Part shown: piece by piece, positions 35,500 to 44,636 of the stretch
Position numbering within the stretch: position 1 is the first letter of the stretch
Layout: each line of letters opens with the position of its first letter
DNA from: Neobacillus niacini
GTDB taxonomy: Bacteria; Bacillota; Bacilli; Bacillales; Cytobacillaceae
Direction: 5' to 3'
Length of the DNA: 64,000 nucleotides
NCBI RefSeq assembly: GCF_023715785.1
Contig: NZ_JAMBOX010000018.1
Location: forward strand, 1-64,000
Position numbers and translations under genes: made by a program
The notes under the pieces: generated by a model
The model's input: the letters and a program-made list of their open reading frames with translations, nothing else
Database searches by the model: none
What the model was told of the DNA's origin: nothing

Positions 35500-35583
35500 C
35501 TATTCGTTTTTCTTAAACACACCAATCATCGCCCGCACAAGTCCGCCTAAAAATCTCGGCAGTTTAATCGTATAAAATTTCAT
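35500..35583 (-). CDS. spoVM: Stage V sporulation protein M
   Basis: SpoVM is an amphipathic peptide that recognises the convex forespore membrane and anchors SpoIVA at the start of spore coat assembly. The 27-codon frame begins MKFYTIKLPRFLGGLVRAM and ends in a Lys/Asn/Glu tail; B. subtilis has 26 residues with K10 in place of R10. Pro9, needed for curvature sensing, is present. GAGGAGGGAAAG precedes the ATG. It has the usual Bacillus position between rpmB and thiN. I found no clear sigma-E promoter in 35584-35694. Confidence 0.95.
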   Translation of the reverse strand: MKFYTIKLPRFLGGLVRAMIGVFKKNE

Positions 35584-35694
35584 ACTTTCCCTCCTCAAAA
35601 ATCTCGGCATCTCTACTCTTATTCACTAAACCTCTTTCGCCGCCCTTACCATATTATTCAAACGAACGAAATCGGGCACAATTAGTGAGGCCTA

Positions 35695-36342
35695 TTAATC
35701 ATGACTTCTTATCACTATTAATATGCCTTCTGAAAATGAAAAAGTACCATATTCACTAATAAGTTCATTACTAATACATAGTGTAGAACCGATGGAAATA
35801 TGACGATTTTCCAACGGAAATTTGAAGCCCCGAAGAGTTAGATCGGAAACATTGAGTGTTAACGGAACAAACGATATGTATTTTTTTTCGAGCATTTTTT
35901 CGACTGTATAGGTACCCGGACCTGCTAAATAAGCAATGTTTTTCCGGTCGATTAGACTAATTTTTGTGGAAATTCCTTGACTTAGCGGCTTGGTCAACAG
36001 TTGGACATTGGCCAGCAAATGGTCCAGCCTGCCGCCGGTTGCCCCAAACAAGCGAATTTCCTCGGGTTTTTGAGCGACTGCCCAATTTAAGGCCAGCTCG
36101 GTGTCGGTTTCATCTTTTTCTGGCTTAAATCGTTTCAAATTGGTGATTTTGCTTTCAATAAAAGCCAGTTCCCGCTCTGAAACAGAATCAAAATCACCAA
36201 AGGCCATCATGGGTTGTATGTTGCGTGATAAAAGATGGAAAACCCCGCGGTCAACCCCAACCCATACTTCATTTTCTGTATTGTATTCTGTTAAATCAGG
36301 CAAAAGTTCTTCAGGCCCTCCGGCAAGAATATTAATGACCAT
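35695..36342 (-). CDS. thiN: Thiamine diphosphokinase
   Basis: ThiN makes thiamine diphosphate from thiamine and ATP. The 215-aa protein has VGVDRGVFHLL, the FGDFDSV motif, EKDETDTELAL and GATGGRLDHLLANV, all characteristic. The C-terminal 70 residues form the beta-rich thiamine-binding part. It is separated from rpe by a terminator, so it probably has its own promoter. Confidence 0.95.
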   Translation of the reverse strand: MVINILAGGPEELLPDLTEYNTENEVWVGVDRGVFHLLSRNIQPMMAFGDFDSVSERELAFIESKITNLKRFKPEKDETDTELALNWAVAQKPEEIRLFGATGGRLDHLLANVQLLTKPLSQGISTKISLIDRKNIAYLAGPGTYTVEKMLEKKYISFVPLTLNVSDLTLRGFKFPLENRHISIGSTLCISNELISEYGTFSFSEGILIVIRSHD

Positions 36343-36363
36343 CTATTATTACTCCTTTATGTA

Positions 36364-36394
36364 TGAAAAAGAGCTGTCTTAAGTGACAGCCCCT
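36364..36394 (-). terminator. Intrinsic terminator after rpe
   Basis: A 10-bp stem with two G-U pairs (36369-36378 with 36385-36394) is followed on the minus strand by TTTTTC. It probably ends the long operon from coaBC to rpe. Confidence 0.8.
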
Positions 36395-36400
36395 CCTTTA

Positions 36401-37045
36401 TTATCCTCTAATTAGCGCTATTGCCTTGGTATAATCTTGTTGGTTGTAAATGGCCGAACCGGCAACAAGCACGGTGGCTCCCGCCTCTATACACAACTTT
36501 GCCGTTTCCGGATTTACCCCGCCATCGATTTCAATTTCTAGACTAACGCCTTTTTCCTCCGCCAATTCTTTTACTTCTTTTATTTTTGGCAGGACTTCGG
36601 GAATAAATTTTTGACCCCCAAATCCGGGATTGACTGACATGAGGAGAACCATATCAATATCCTTGACAATATGCTGGATGGAATTAACCGGTGTAGCCGG
36701 ATTTAACACAACACCCGCTTTTACGCCAAAGGATTTTATGTTCTGAATGGTCCGGTGAAGATGCCGGCATGCTTCCACATGAACAGTAATATAATCGGCT
36801 CCCGCTTTGGCAAATGCCTCGATATATTGATCAGGGTTTTCAATCATCAGATGCACATCAAGCGGCAGCTTTGTTACAGGACGTATCGCCTCGACAATTA
36901 ACGGCCCAATCGTAATATTCGGCACAAAGTGACCATCCATTACATCAACATGAATATAATCGGCTCCCCCTGTTTCTACGGCGGTGATTTCCTCTGCCAA
37001 TTTTGCAAAATCGGCTGAAAGGATGGACGGTGCTATTTTTACCAT
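36401..37045 (-). CDS. rpe: Ribulose-phosphate 3-epimerase
   Basis: This TIM-barrel enzyme interconverts ribulose-5-phosphate and xylulose-5-phosphate in the pentose phosphate pathway. The 214-aa protein has [38 protein letters not shown] and EIDGGVN with the metal and acid-base His/Asp residues. It begins two nt after the rsgA stop. Confidence 0.97.
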   Translation of the reverse strand: MVKIAPSILSADFAKLAEEITAVETGGADYIHVDVMDGHFVPNITIGPLIVEAIRPVTKLPLDVHLMIENPDQYIEAFAKAGADYITVHVEACRHLHRTIQNIKSFGVKAGVVLNPATPVNSIQHIVKDIDMVLLMSVNPGFGGQKFIPEVLPKIKEVKELAEEKGVSLEIEIDGGVNPETAKLCIEAGATVLVAGSAIYNQQDYTKAIALIRG

Positions 37046-37047
37046 CT

Positions 37048-37929
37048 TTAATACCTCGGCTTTCTATCTTTTATTTCCTGGAGAAAATCCAGATAATGTT
37101 GATATCGATACCCCGGAATTTCCCCTGCTTCCACCTTGGCCTTTACCCCGCACTTTGGTTCACTTACATGAAGGCAGCCACGAAATTTGCAATTCTCGCT
37201 TGCCCTCAGCATTTCAGGAAAACAAGCAGTCAAATCCTCGGCTTCAATATTGGCAAATTCCAATGAACTAAAGCCGGGTGTATCTGCAACAAGACCATTG
37301 CCCACTTTTATCAATTCAACATGTCTTGTGGTATGCTTACCTCTGCCCAAATGCATGGAAATATCGTTTGTTTTTAGTTCTAGGTCAGGTCTTAGCACAT
37401 TCAAGAGCGAGGACTTACCCACCCCGGATTGCCCGGCAAACACGGATATTTTATTTTCAAGATGCGGGGTCAATTGTTCGACTCCGGTTTCCGTTTCCGA
37501 GGAGGTAAGAACGACTTCATATCCGGCAGCCCGGTATTGACGGGCGAATACTTCAATCTTCTCGTGCTGCAGTTCATTTGCCAAATCCATTTTGGTAATG
37601 CAAATAATTGGCTCTATATCGTTAAATTCAACAAGGACAAGAAATCGGTCCAACAGGACGGTGCTGAAATCCGGCTCAACGGCCGAAAACACCAGAATTG
37701 CCTGATCCACGTTCGCGATGGGCGGGCGTACTAATTCATTCTTTCGTTCCTTCACCTCAAGGATGTAGCCCTCTTGGTCATTTTCCGCTTGAAAAACGAC
37801 CTCATCCCCAACAAGCGGGGAAATTTTATTTTTTCGGAATACTCCTCTTCCCCGGCATTGAATTAATTCTTCCTTATTGAGAACGTAATAAAAACCACTT
37901 AATGCCTTGACAATTTTCCCTTCAGGCAT
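37048..37929 (-). CDS. rsgA: Small ribosomal subunit biogenesis GTPase RsgA (CpgA)
   Basis: RsgA checks 30S maturation. In B. subtilis it also affects cell shape and is phosphorylated by PrkC, its neighbour. The 293-aa protein has an OB fold, then the permuted GTPase order TKMD (112-115), GQSGVGKSS (166-174) and DTPG (216-219), and a zinc finger with C247, C252, H254 and C260. AGGAGGG precedes the ATG at 37929. The eight residues upstream in the longest frame are dropped. Confidence 0.97.
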   Translation of the reverse strand: MPEGKIVKALSGFYYVLNKEELIQCRGRGVFRKNKISPLVGDEVVFQAENDQEGYILEVKERKNELVRPPIANVDQAILVFSAVEPDFSTVLLDRFLVLVEFNDIEPIICITKMDLANELQHEKIEVFARQYRAAGYEVVLTSSETETGVEQLTPHLENKISVFAGQSGVGKSSLLNVLRPDLELKTNDISMHLGRGKHTTRHVELIKVGNGLVADTPGFSSLEFANIEAEDLTACFPEMLRASENCKFRGCLHVSEPKCGVKAKVEAGEIPGYRYQHYLDFLQEIKDRKPRY

Positions 37930-37976
37930 AGCAGCCCTCCTTGCCTGACTCATAAGCTATTTGAATTTTTATACCC

Positions 37977-39947
37977 TTATTGAACATCGTTGTAATTAAC
38001 AGTTTCTTCGGCAATCTCTTGCGAATCGCGCCACACCTTGTAGCTCGCTGTTTTACCTTCGGCAATGATTAATTTAATTTGGCGTCTTGTCGTTTCTGTG
38101 ATAAAGAATCGGTCCGCAGGAACAGTCGGATTGTGGTCCATATCATCAATATAGATGATGACCTCCTGTTTTTGTCCCGGCTGGCCAGGAATAGGCGGGA
38201 CAAATTCAATGGTTACTTCCTTGCTATATTCTTTCGGTGGTTTTTCTTCTTTTCCTTTTGAAACAATCACGGCAACCTTGTTGCCTTTTTGCAACTCTGT
38301 TCCCTGTTTTGGTTCTTGCGAGATAATCATGCCTTTGGGAATCGTGTCGTTATATTGTTCCTGAGAAGCATCTAAGGTTAAACCGACTGAGGCGGCATAA
38401 TCCTGAGCAGCTTTCACGCTATATTGCGTTAGGTCCATGAGGACAATTTTTTCAGGCCCTTTGCTTACCTCTAACTCCAAAATAGTATCCTCGGGAACGA
38501 CTTTTTTACCTGGTGCCGGATTCTGGCTAATAATTGTCCCAGGTTCACTATCATCGTGTTTTTCAATCTTTTTTATGTCTTTAAAATCCAATTTTTCCAA
38601 CAGTCTAACGATATCATCAAATTGGCGGTCAACATAATCATCAAGCTCATATTTTTCTTTGCCACTGCTAATATACAGTGTCACTCTTGCATGTTCCTTA
38701 ACGGTTGTGCCTGCTGGTGGATTTGTCTTGATAACCTGTCCTTGTTTGACTTTTTCATCTGTAAGTTCAATTGTTTTATCGATATTCAGGCCTTTTAGTT
38801 TAAGCTTTGAGATCGCATCTTCTTCATTCATGCCGCTTACATCCGGAATCTTAATATCTTTTGCCTGCAGCATCCCCGAGATGAAGAAGGCCGACAATCC
38901 GAGCAGGATGAGTGCTAGAAGTACGGAAATCAAAATGATCGGCCACTTTTTCCGCTTCTTGCCCGGTTTTTTCTCCTTATTTGAATGAGCTGCTGAATCA
39001 CTTTTCTCACTGCTATGAACCAGTGTTTCGTCGAGATTTTTTAACGGTTTGTCATTGGTAATGACAGGGATGGCCTTCGTAGCCTCGTCATCAACCGGGA
39101 TGACAAACTTCGGTTCATTCATTCTTTCGGGATCAAGCGCCGTTCTTAAGTCTTCCTCCATTTCATCCACACTATTATAGCGATGGAATGGGTCTTTGGC
39201 GGTCGCCTTTAAGACGATGTTTTCCACACTTTGTGGGATGTTTGGATTCCATCTCCTGACTGAAGGCGTTTCGGATTGCAAATGCTTTAAGGCAATTGAA
39301 ACTGCCGATTCTCCCGAAAATGGGAGCCGGCCGGTCAATAATTCAAACATGACAATGCCTAAAGAGTATATGTCTGATTTACGATTGGCCATACCGCCGC
39401 GTGCTTGTTCTGGAGATAAGTAATGAACCGAGCCAAGGACTGAATTTGTTTGGGTGATGCTTGTGGCCGTCAAAGCCATGGCAATGCCGAAATCAGTAAT
39501 TTTGACATTACCGTCATGGTCAATCAAAATGTTCTGCGGTTTTATATCCCGATGAATAATATGGTTGTGGTGTGCATGAGAAATGGCTGAGGTCAATTCT
39601 CTCATAATTCCGATCGTTTCTTCGACTCGAAGAGGCGAGTTTTGCTGTATGTATTGTTTCAATGTTGTCCCATCAACATACTCCATCACTATATAATAAA
39701 GATCGTCTTCTTCACCGACATCATAGATGTTGACAATGTTTGGATGGGCAAGGCTTGTCGCCGACTGGGCTTCCCTGTGAAATCTCCGAATAAACTCCTC
39801 GTCATTGGCGAAGTCGAGCCGGAGCATTTTTACGGCAACATCACGGTCGAGAATCATGTCATGTGCCAAGTAAACATTGGCCATACCGCCGCCGCCGACC
39901 ATATTTAAAATCTTGTAGCGTCCGCTTAATCTTTTCCCAATCATCAT
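37977..39947 (-). CDS. prkC: Ser/Thr protein kinase with PASTA domains
   Basis: PrkC senses muropeptides and lipid II and controls germination and envelope homeostasis. The 656-aa protein has a cytosolic kinase domain with ATP lysine K40, HRD (132-134) and DFG (152-154), then a Lys-rich juxtamembrane region. One membrane segment (338-360) is followed by three PASTA repeats outside (about 366-575) and a C-terminal domain. The ATG directly follows the prpC stop. With prpC it forms the kinase-phosphatase pair. Confidence 0.97.
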   Translation of the reverse strand: MMIGKRLSGRYKILNMVGGGGMANVYLAHDMILDRDVAVKMLRLDFANDEEFIRRFHREAQSATSLAHPNIVNIYDVGEEDDLYYIVMEYVDGTTLKQYIQQNSPLRVEETIGIMRELTSAISHAHHNHIIHRDIKPQNILIDHDGNVKITDFGIAMALTATSITQTNSVLGSVHYLSPEQARGGMANRKSDIYSLGIVMFELLTGRLPFSGESAVSIALKHLQSETPSVRRWNPNIPQSVENIVLKATAKDPFHRYNSVDEMEEDLRTALDPERMNEPKFVIPVDDEATKAIPVITNDKPLKNLDETLVHSSEKSDSAAHSNKEKKPGKKRKKWPIILISVLLALILLGLSAFFISGMLQAKDIKIPDVSGMNEEDAISKLKLKGLNIDKTIELTDEKVKQGQVIKTNPPAGTTVKEHARVTLYISSGKEKYELDDYVDRQFDDIVRLLEKLDFKDIKKIEKHDDSEPGTIISQNPAPGKKVVPEDTILELEVSKGPEKIVLMDLTQYSVKAAQDYAASVGLTLDASQEQYNDTIPKGMIISQEPKQGTELQKGNKVAVIVSKGKEEKPPKEYSKEVTIEFVPPIPGQPGQKQEVIIYIDDMDHNPTVPADRFFITETTRRQIKLIIAEGKTASYKVWRDSQEIAEETVNYNDVQ

Positions 39948-40700
39948 TTAGCAATCACCCTCACTGCACTCGGAAAACTTTACAATCGAAAGCGTAATAT
40001 TATCTTCTCCACCGTATTCATTTGCGAGTGAGATAAAGGCTGCGGCTTTTTGCTCCAGCTGCTCGTCATTCAAGAGAATTTCCATCATTTCTTGTTCACT
40101 TACTTTATTGGAAAGCCCATCTGAACATAGTAGCAGAATATCGCCTTCTTCGAACATAATCGTTTTCAGATCCATTTCGACCATTTTTTCAGTGCCCAGT
40201 GACCGGAGCAGGACATTTTTACGAGGATGGTGTTCCGCATCCTCCTTCGATATTTGCCCGGTACGGACCAATTCATTGACGAGCGAGTGATCTTCGGTGA
40301 TTTGTTTAAAGCCTGACTCATTTAACAAATACCCGCGGCTATCCCCAATGTGCGCCAAGGTGGCAAACGTATCCGTTGTGATTGCGGCAACGATCGTCGT
40401 ACCCATCCCAAAGCATTCGGAATGGGTAGCGGCATGTTCAAACAAAAGTCCGTTGACAATCGAAATATGTTCCATTAGCCATTTTTCGGCAGCATCCGCA
40501 GTTTTAATACCCTTGGACTCCTCCCAAGCGTTTTTCAATTGAGTCACTGTCATGTTACTTGCCACATCGCCGGCGCGATGCCCTCCCATCCCGTCAGCAA
40601 TAACGGCAAGAAGGCTGCCATCGAGATTTTGAAAGACACCGCCGGCATCTTCATTGTGAACCCGCACTTTCCCTCTGTCTGTTAGAAATACCGCTCTCAT
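39948..40700 (-). CDS. prpC: PP2C-type Ser/Thr phosphatase PrpC
   Basis: PrpC reverses PrkC phosphorylation. The 250-aa protein shows the metal residues in RVHNED (near 18), the DGMGGH motif (36-41), GDSRGYL, CSDGLSNKV and GGEDNITL. The start is the ATG at 40700, behind GAGGAGA; the longest frame runs 22 codons back into rlmN and is rejected. Confidence 0.97.
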   Translation of the reverse strand: MRAVFLTDRGKVRVHNEDAGGVFQNLDGSLLAVIADGMGGHRAGDVASNMTVTQLKNAWEESKGIKTADAAEKWLMEHISIVNGLLFEHAATHSECFGMGTTIVAAITTDTFATLAHIGDSRGYLLNESGFKQITEDHSLVNELVRTGQISKEDAEHHPRKNVLLRSLGTEKMVEMDLKTIMFEEGDILLLCSDGLSNKVSEQEMMEILLNDEQLEQKAAAFISLANEYGGEDNITLSIVKFSECSEGDC

Positions 40701-40704
40701 ACGA

Positions 40705-41793
40705 TTACATCGTCTCCTCTTTCCGCTCCTTTGCCCGGAGCTGACCACATGCAGCATCAATGTCATGACCGTGCTCTCGGCGAATAGTTACATTGATTCC
40801 ATGGTTTTTTAATGTTTTTTCAAAGGCAAAAATCTTGTCTTTTGGGGTCCGGACGTAATCCCGCTCAGGGACATAGTTTACCGGTATCAAATTGACATGG
40901 CATTTCAAACCTCTGATTAGGGCAGCCAATTCCTCCGCATGCTCGACTGTATCATTTACCCCGCCGAACAAACCATACTCAAAGCTGACACGACGACCCG
41001 TCTTATCGATATAATACCTTACTGCTTTCATTAAGTCATCAAGTTTATAGGCTTTGTTGATCGGCATAAGCCTAGTGCGAAGCTCGGTATTCGGGGCATG
41101 CAGGGAAATCGCAAAATTGATCTGCATATTTTCATCGGCAAATTGATAGATTTTTGGAATAATCCCGCTCGTCGATACCGTGATATGGCGCGCGCCGATA
41201 TTAAGTCCATTCTCATGGTTAATGATTTTTAAAAACGACAGCATGTTATCGTAGTTATCAAAGGGCTCGCCGATTCCCATGATCACAACAGAACTGACTC
41301 GCTCCGCTGATTCATCAAGCGCCTTTTGAACCTTGACTACCTGGGCAACAATTTCCCCTGCTTCCAAATGCCGCTTCAGTCCGCCAAGTGTGGAAGCGCA
41401 GAAGGTGCAGCCAATCCGGCAGCCCACCTGGGTTGTGACACACACGGAATTTCCGTAATCATGGCGCATCAGGACTGTCTCAATGGAGTAGCCATCATGA
41501 AGTTCAAATAAAAATTTGATGGTTCCATCTGAGGAGGTTTGTTGAATCACCGTGTTTAATGTTGTTATTTGGAAATGATTCGCTAGCTGTTCTCGCAAAC
41601 CCTTAGATAAATTGCTCATCTCTTCAAATTCGATAGCCCTTTTCTTATAGAGCCAATCAAAGATTTGCTCTGCCCTAAACGGCTTTTCACCGTGATCCTT
41701 AAGCCACTCTCGAAGTTCATTCAGCTGCAATGAGTAGATGGATTGTTTTTTTTCCAATGTTGTATTTGTCTCTGTTGTATTTAATTGCTCCAA
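40705..41793 (-). CDS. rlmN: Dual-specificity RNA methyltransferase RlmN
   Basis: RlmN is a radical-SAM enzyme that makes m2A2503 in 23S rRNA and m2A37 in some tRNAs. The 362-aa protein has the CxxxCxxC cluster C125, C129, C132 and the SAM motifs [12 protein letters not shown] and ISLHAP. The catalytic C-terminal cysteine lies in [12 protein letters not shown] start, with AAGGTG 6 nt upstream, 3 nt after the rsmB stop. Confidence 0.97.
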   Translation of the reverse strand: MEQLNTTETNTTLEKKQSIYSLQLNELREWLKDHGEKPFRAEQIFDWLYKKRAIEFEEMSNLSKGLREQLANHFQITTLNTVIQQTSSDGTIKFLFELHDGYSIETVLMRHDYGNSVCVTTQVGCRIGCTFCASTLGGLKRHLEAGEIVAQVVKVQKALDESAERVSSVVIMGIGEPFDNYDNMLSFLKIINHENGLNIGARHITVSTSGIIPKIYQFADENMQINFAISLHAPNTELRTRLMPINKAYKLDDLMKAVRYYIDKTGRRVSFEYGLFGGVNDTVEHAEELAALIRGLKCHVNLIPVNYVPERDYVRTPKDKIFAFEKTLKNHGINVTIRREHGHDIDAACGQLRAKERKEETM

Positions 41794-41796
41794 TAC

Positions 41797-43149
41797 TTAC
41801 ACCTTCCTTTTCAGTACCGCAATATAAAAGCCGTCCGACCCAAAGTCCTGCGGGAATATTTGCAAATCAAAGCCGGTAATCAGCGGTTGGACCGCCTCGG
41901 GCATCCGAGTTTTGAAGGATAAATCCCCTTCAAATTCCGGGTTGGTTTCTAAAAATGTCTTAACAGTTTGTTCATTTTCCTCTTTGTCTACTGTACAGGT
42001 ACTATAAACAAGGGTGCCGCCTTTTCTCAGAAGCGAAGCAACAGACGTTAGTAAATCCTGCTGAATACTGCTCAATCGGTCTAAATCCTTTTCAGTCTTC
42101 GTATATTTCATATCCGGCTTTCTTCGCATCACCCCGAGGCCTGAACAGGGTGCATCAAGCAATATTCGATGGAATGTTTCATGCTTGAACTTTTCCGGTA
42201 AAAGTCTTGAATCGGAAACATTCGTTTTTACATTTGATAACCCTAGCCTGCGGGCATTTTCATTGATTAACCGGACTTTGTGCTGGTGAAGGTCAACTGA
42301 AATCACCTCGCCAGTATTTTGCATTTTTTCAGCGATGTGCGTACTTTTGCCTCCAGGGGCAGCGCACGCATCAAGGACAAATTCGTTTTCCTCAGCGCCT
42401 AATGCATAGGTGGCAAGCATCGAACTTTCATCCTGGATGGTTAACATCCCATATTTATAGGCCATGCTGGATGCCAGGTTCCCTTTTAATGCCCTGATTG
42501 CTTCGGGAATAATCGGGCTTTTTTCAATTTGATAGCCTTCTTCTTCAAGAAGCTGGACACATTCAACCCTCGAAATCTTCGTGAGATTGACTCTGGCTGT
42601 TTGCATTGGTGCTGTTAAATTAATCTCACACATTTCCTTCGTTTTATCATAGCCAAATTGGTTAACCCATCTTGTTACCAACCATAGTGGGTGACTGGTT
42701 TCTAATGATAATCTCTCAACCGGGTCATTGACTTCACTTAAAGAGGGAAGCCCCTCTCTCTGTATGCTCCGCAACACCCCATTTACCAAACTAGCAATCC
42801 CTTTATGCCCGCGTTTTTTGGCAATTTCCACCGCTTCATAGATTGCGGCGCGATCGGGGATTCGATCAAGATAAACCATTTGGTATACCGTAAGTCTTAG
42901 TAAATGAAGAATCCAATCGGCCAGCTTTTTATTGTCCTTCACAAACGGCTTTAGAAAAAAATCCAGCGCCATTCTTCTTTGCAATGTTCCGTAGGTCAAT
43001 TCTGTTAATAAGCCAACATCGACAGGCGACAATTCATTTTTTTCAATTGTACTGTTTAAAAGCAAATTGCTGTAAGATTGATTTTTCTCAATTGATGTTA
43101 ATAAGTCCAATGCAGTTTCACGTACATTTTTTTTTGCCTTTATTGTCAT
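41797..43149 (-). CDS. rsmB: 16S rRNA (cytosine-5-)-methyltransferase RsmB (Sun)
   Basis: RsmB makes m5C967 in 16S rRNA. The 450-aa protein has an N-terminal NusB-like RNA-binding domain (about 1-140), then the SAM fold with DACAAPGGKSTH, the DAPCSGLGVMRRKPD motif and the catalytic cysteine in YSTCTVDKEENE. AGGAG precedes the ATG. It lies two nt behind fmt. Confidence 0.96.
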   Translation of the reverse strand: MTIKAKKNVRETALDLLTSIEKNQSYSNLLLNSTIEKNELSPVDVGLLTELTYGTLQRRMALDFFLKPFVKDNKKLADWILHLLRLTVYQMVYLDRIPDRAAIYEAVEIAKKRGHKGIASLVNGVLRSIQREGLPSLSEVNDPVERLSLETSHPLWLVTRWVNQFGYDKTKEMCEINLTAPMQTARVNLTKISRVECVQLLEEEGYQIEKSPIIPEAIRALKGNLASSMAYKYGMLTIQDESSMLATYALGAEENEFVLDACAAPGGKSTHIAEKMQNTGEVISVDLHQHKVRLINENARRLGLSNVKTNVSDSRLLPEKFKHETFHRILLDAPCSGLGVMRRKPDMKYTKTEKDLDRLSSIQQDLLTSVASLLRKGGTLVYSTCTVDKEENEQTVKTFLETNPEFEGDLSFKTRMPEAVQPLITGFDLQIFPQDFGSDGFYIAVLKRKV

Positions 43150-43150
43150 A

Positions 43151-44095
43151 TCATTCTCCTAGCTTGCTTCCTGCTGTTAATTTGGAGCCTGCGCCCCTTA
43201 AGAATTGTTCACCTGTCATTTTTGTCTTCCCGGCTGGCTGAAGCTGCGTTATTTTAATGGCTGTTTCATTGCCTGTGCTGACAATGGGTCCATCAGGGTC
43301 AATTTTAATGATAGTGCCAGGTTCCGTATTTGCGGGTCCTTTTACTTTTTCCCCTTGCCAAATTTTTACCGTTTGGCCATCCAATGTGGTAAAGGCAACC
43401 GGCCATGGATTTAATCCACGTATGTGATTATAAATTTCTTCCCCGGGCTTGTTCCAATTTATTTTCTCCTGCTCCCGTTTAATATTTGGAGCAAAGGTCG
43501 CTTCTGCGTCATTTTGTGGGATCGGCTCCAATTTGCCCGAAAGAAGCGGAGGCAGTGTTTCCGACAACAGTTTGGCTCCAGCAGCGCTAAGCTTATTATG
43601 AAGGGTGCCTACATTATCTTCATTAGTGATCGGAACCTCAACACTGGCTAGCATATCGCCTGCATCCAATTTCTCTACCATATACATAATCGTGATTCCT
43701 GTTTTTGCCTTTCCTTGCATAATCGCATAGTGAATCGGAGCTCCGCCGCGGAGTTCCGGAAGCAAGGAAGCGTGCACATTAATGCAGCCATGGGCGGGAG
43801 CATCCAGCAATTGTTTTGGCAAAATTTGGCCGAATGCCGCGGTTATGATTAAATCCGGCTTTAACGCTATGATTTTTTCCAGTTCTTCCGGCTGGCGGAT
43901 TTTTTCAGGCTGCAACACTGGAATTCCCTGTTTTACTGCTTCCACTTTAACGGGGGGCGGGGTCAGCACCTTTTTTCTGCCAACCGGGCGGTCAGGCTGG
44001 GTCACGACACCGATTACTTCATAGCCATCCTCAATAATTTGCCTTAAGATGGGTACTGAAAAATCAGGCGTGCCCATAAATACAATCTTCGTCAT
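43151..44095 (-). CDS. fmt: Methionyl-tRNA formyltransferase
   Basis: Fmt formylates initiator Met-tRNA. The 314-aa protein has [13 protein letters not shown], the catalytic region [20 protein letters not shown], and a C-terminal OB domain. It begins one nt behind def, the enzyme that later removes the formyl group. Confidence 0.97.
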   Translation of the reverse strand: MTKIVFMGTPDFSVPILRQIIEDGYEVIGVVTQPDRPVGRKKVLTPPPVKVEAVKQGIPVLQPEKIRQPEELEKIIALKPDLIITAAFGQILPKQLLDAPAHGCINVHASLLPELRGGAPIHYAIMQGKAKTGITIMYMVEKLDAGDMLASVEVPITNEDNVGTLHNKLSAAGAKLLSETLPPLLSGKLEPIPQNDAEATFAPNIKREQEKINWNKPGEEIYNHIRGLNPWPVAFTTLDGQTVKIWQGEKVKGPANTEPGTIIKIDPDGPIVSTGNETAIKITQLQPAGKTKMTGEQFLRGAGSKLTAGSKLGE

Positions 44096-44096
44096 T

Positions 44097-44579
44097 TTAC
44101 GCTTCTTCTCCTTTTAACTCGTCTTCCTCTAGATACCTAATAACCTTTGATGTAAATAGGATTCCATCCAGGTGATCTATTTCATGCTGAATCGCTCGAG
44201 CAAGAAACCCTTCCGCTTCCAGTTCATACTGTCTGCCTTTGCGATCATATGCCTCGATTTTCACGTAATTTGGTCTTGTTACTTCTCCAAATAATCCCGG
44301 AAAGCTTAGGCAGCCTTCCGGACCAGTTTGTTCTCCGGAAGTATTCAGGATTTTCGGGTTAATCATTTCGATTGTACCAGCTTCGTCATCAATATCGACA
44401 ATTGCGACTCGCGCATCCAGACCGATTTGTGGTGCAGCAAGGCCGACACCATCATGTTCAATCATCGTATCGTACATATCATCAAGCGTTTTTGCAAGTT
44501 TTCGGTTAAACACTGTTACCTCTTTACATTTCGTCTCGAGGATGTCAGCGGGGTAGTTTACTATCTTTCTTATTGCCAA
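44097..44579 (-). CDS. def: Peptide deformylase
   Basis: Def removes the N-formyl group from new proteins. The 160-aa metalloenzyme has GVGLAAPQ (44-51), EGCLS with the ligand C90, and HEIDH (132-136). TTG start with GGAGG 7 nt upstream. The 57-nt gap to priA holds nothing that I recognise beyond an AT-rich stretch. Confidence 0.97.
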   Translation of the reverse strand: MAIRKIVNYPADILETKCKEVTVFNRKLAKTLDDMYDTMIEHDGVGLAAPQIGLDARVAIVDIDDEAGTIEMINPKILNTSGEQTGPEGCLSFPGLFGEVTRPNYVKIEAYDRKGRQYELEAEGFLARAIQHEIDHLDGILFTSKVIRYLEEDELKGEEA

Positions 44580-44636
44580 AATCTTTCCTCCGTTAATTCA
44601 ATCTCGTGCATATATATATTAATCATTTTTACCAGA

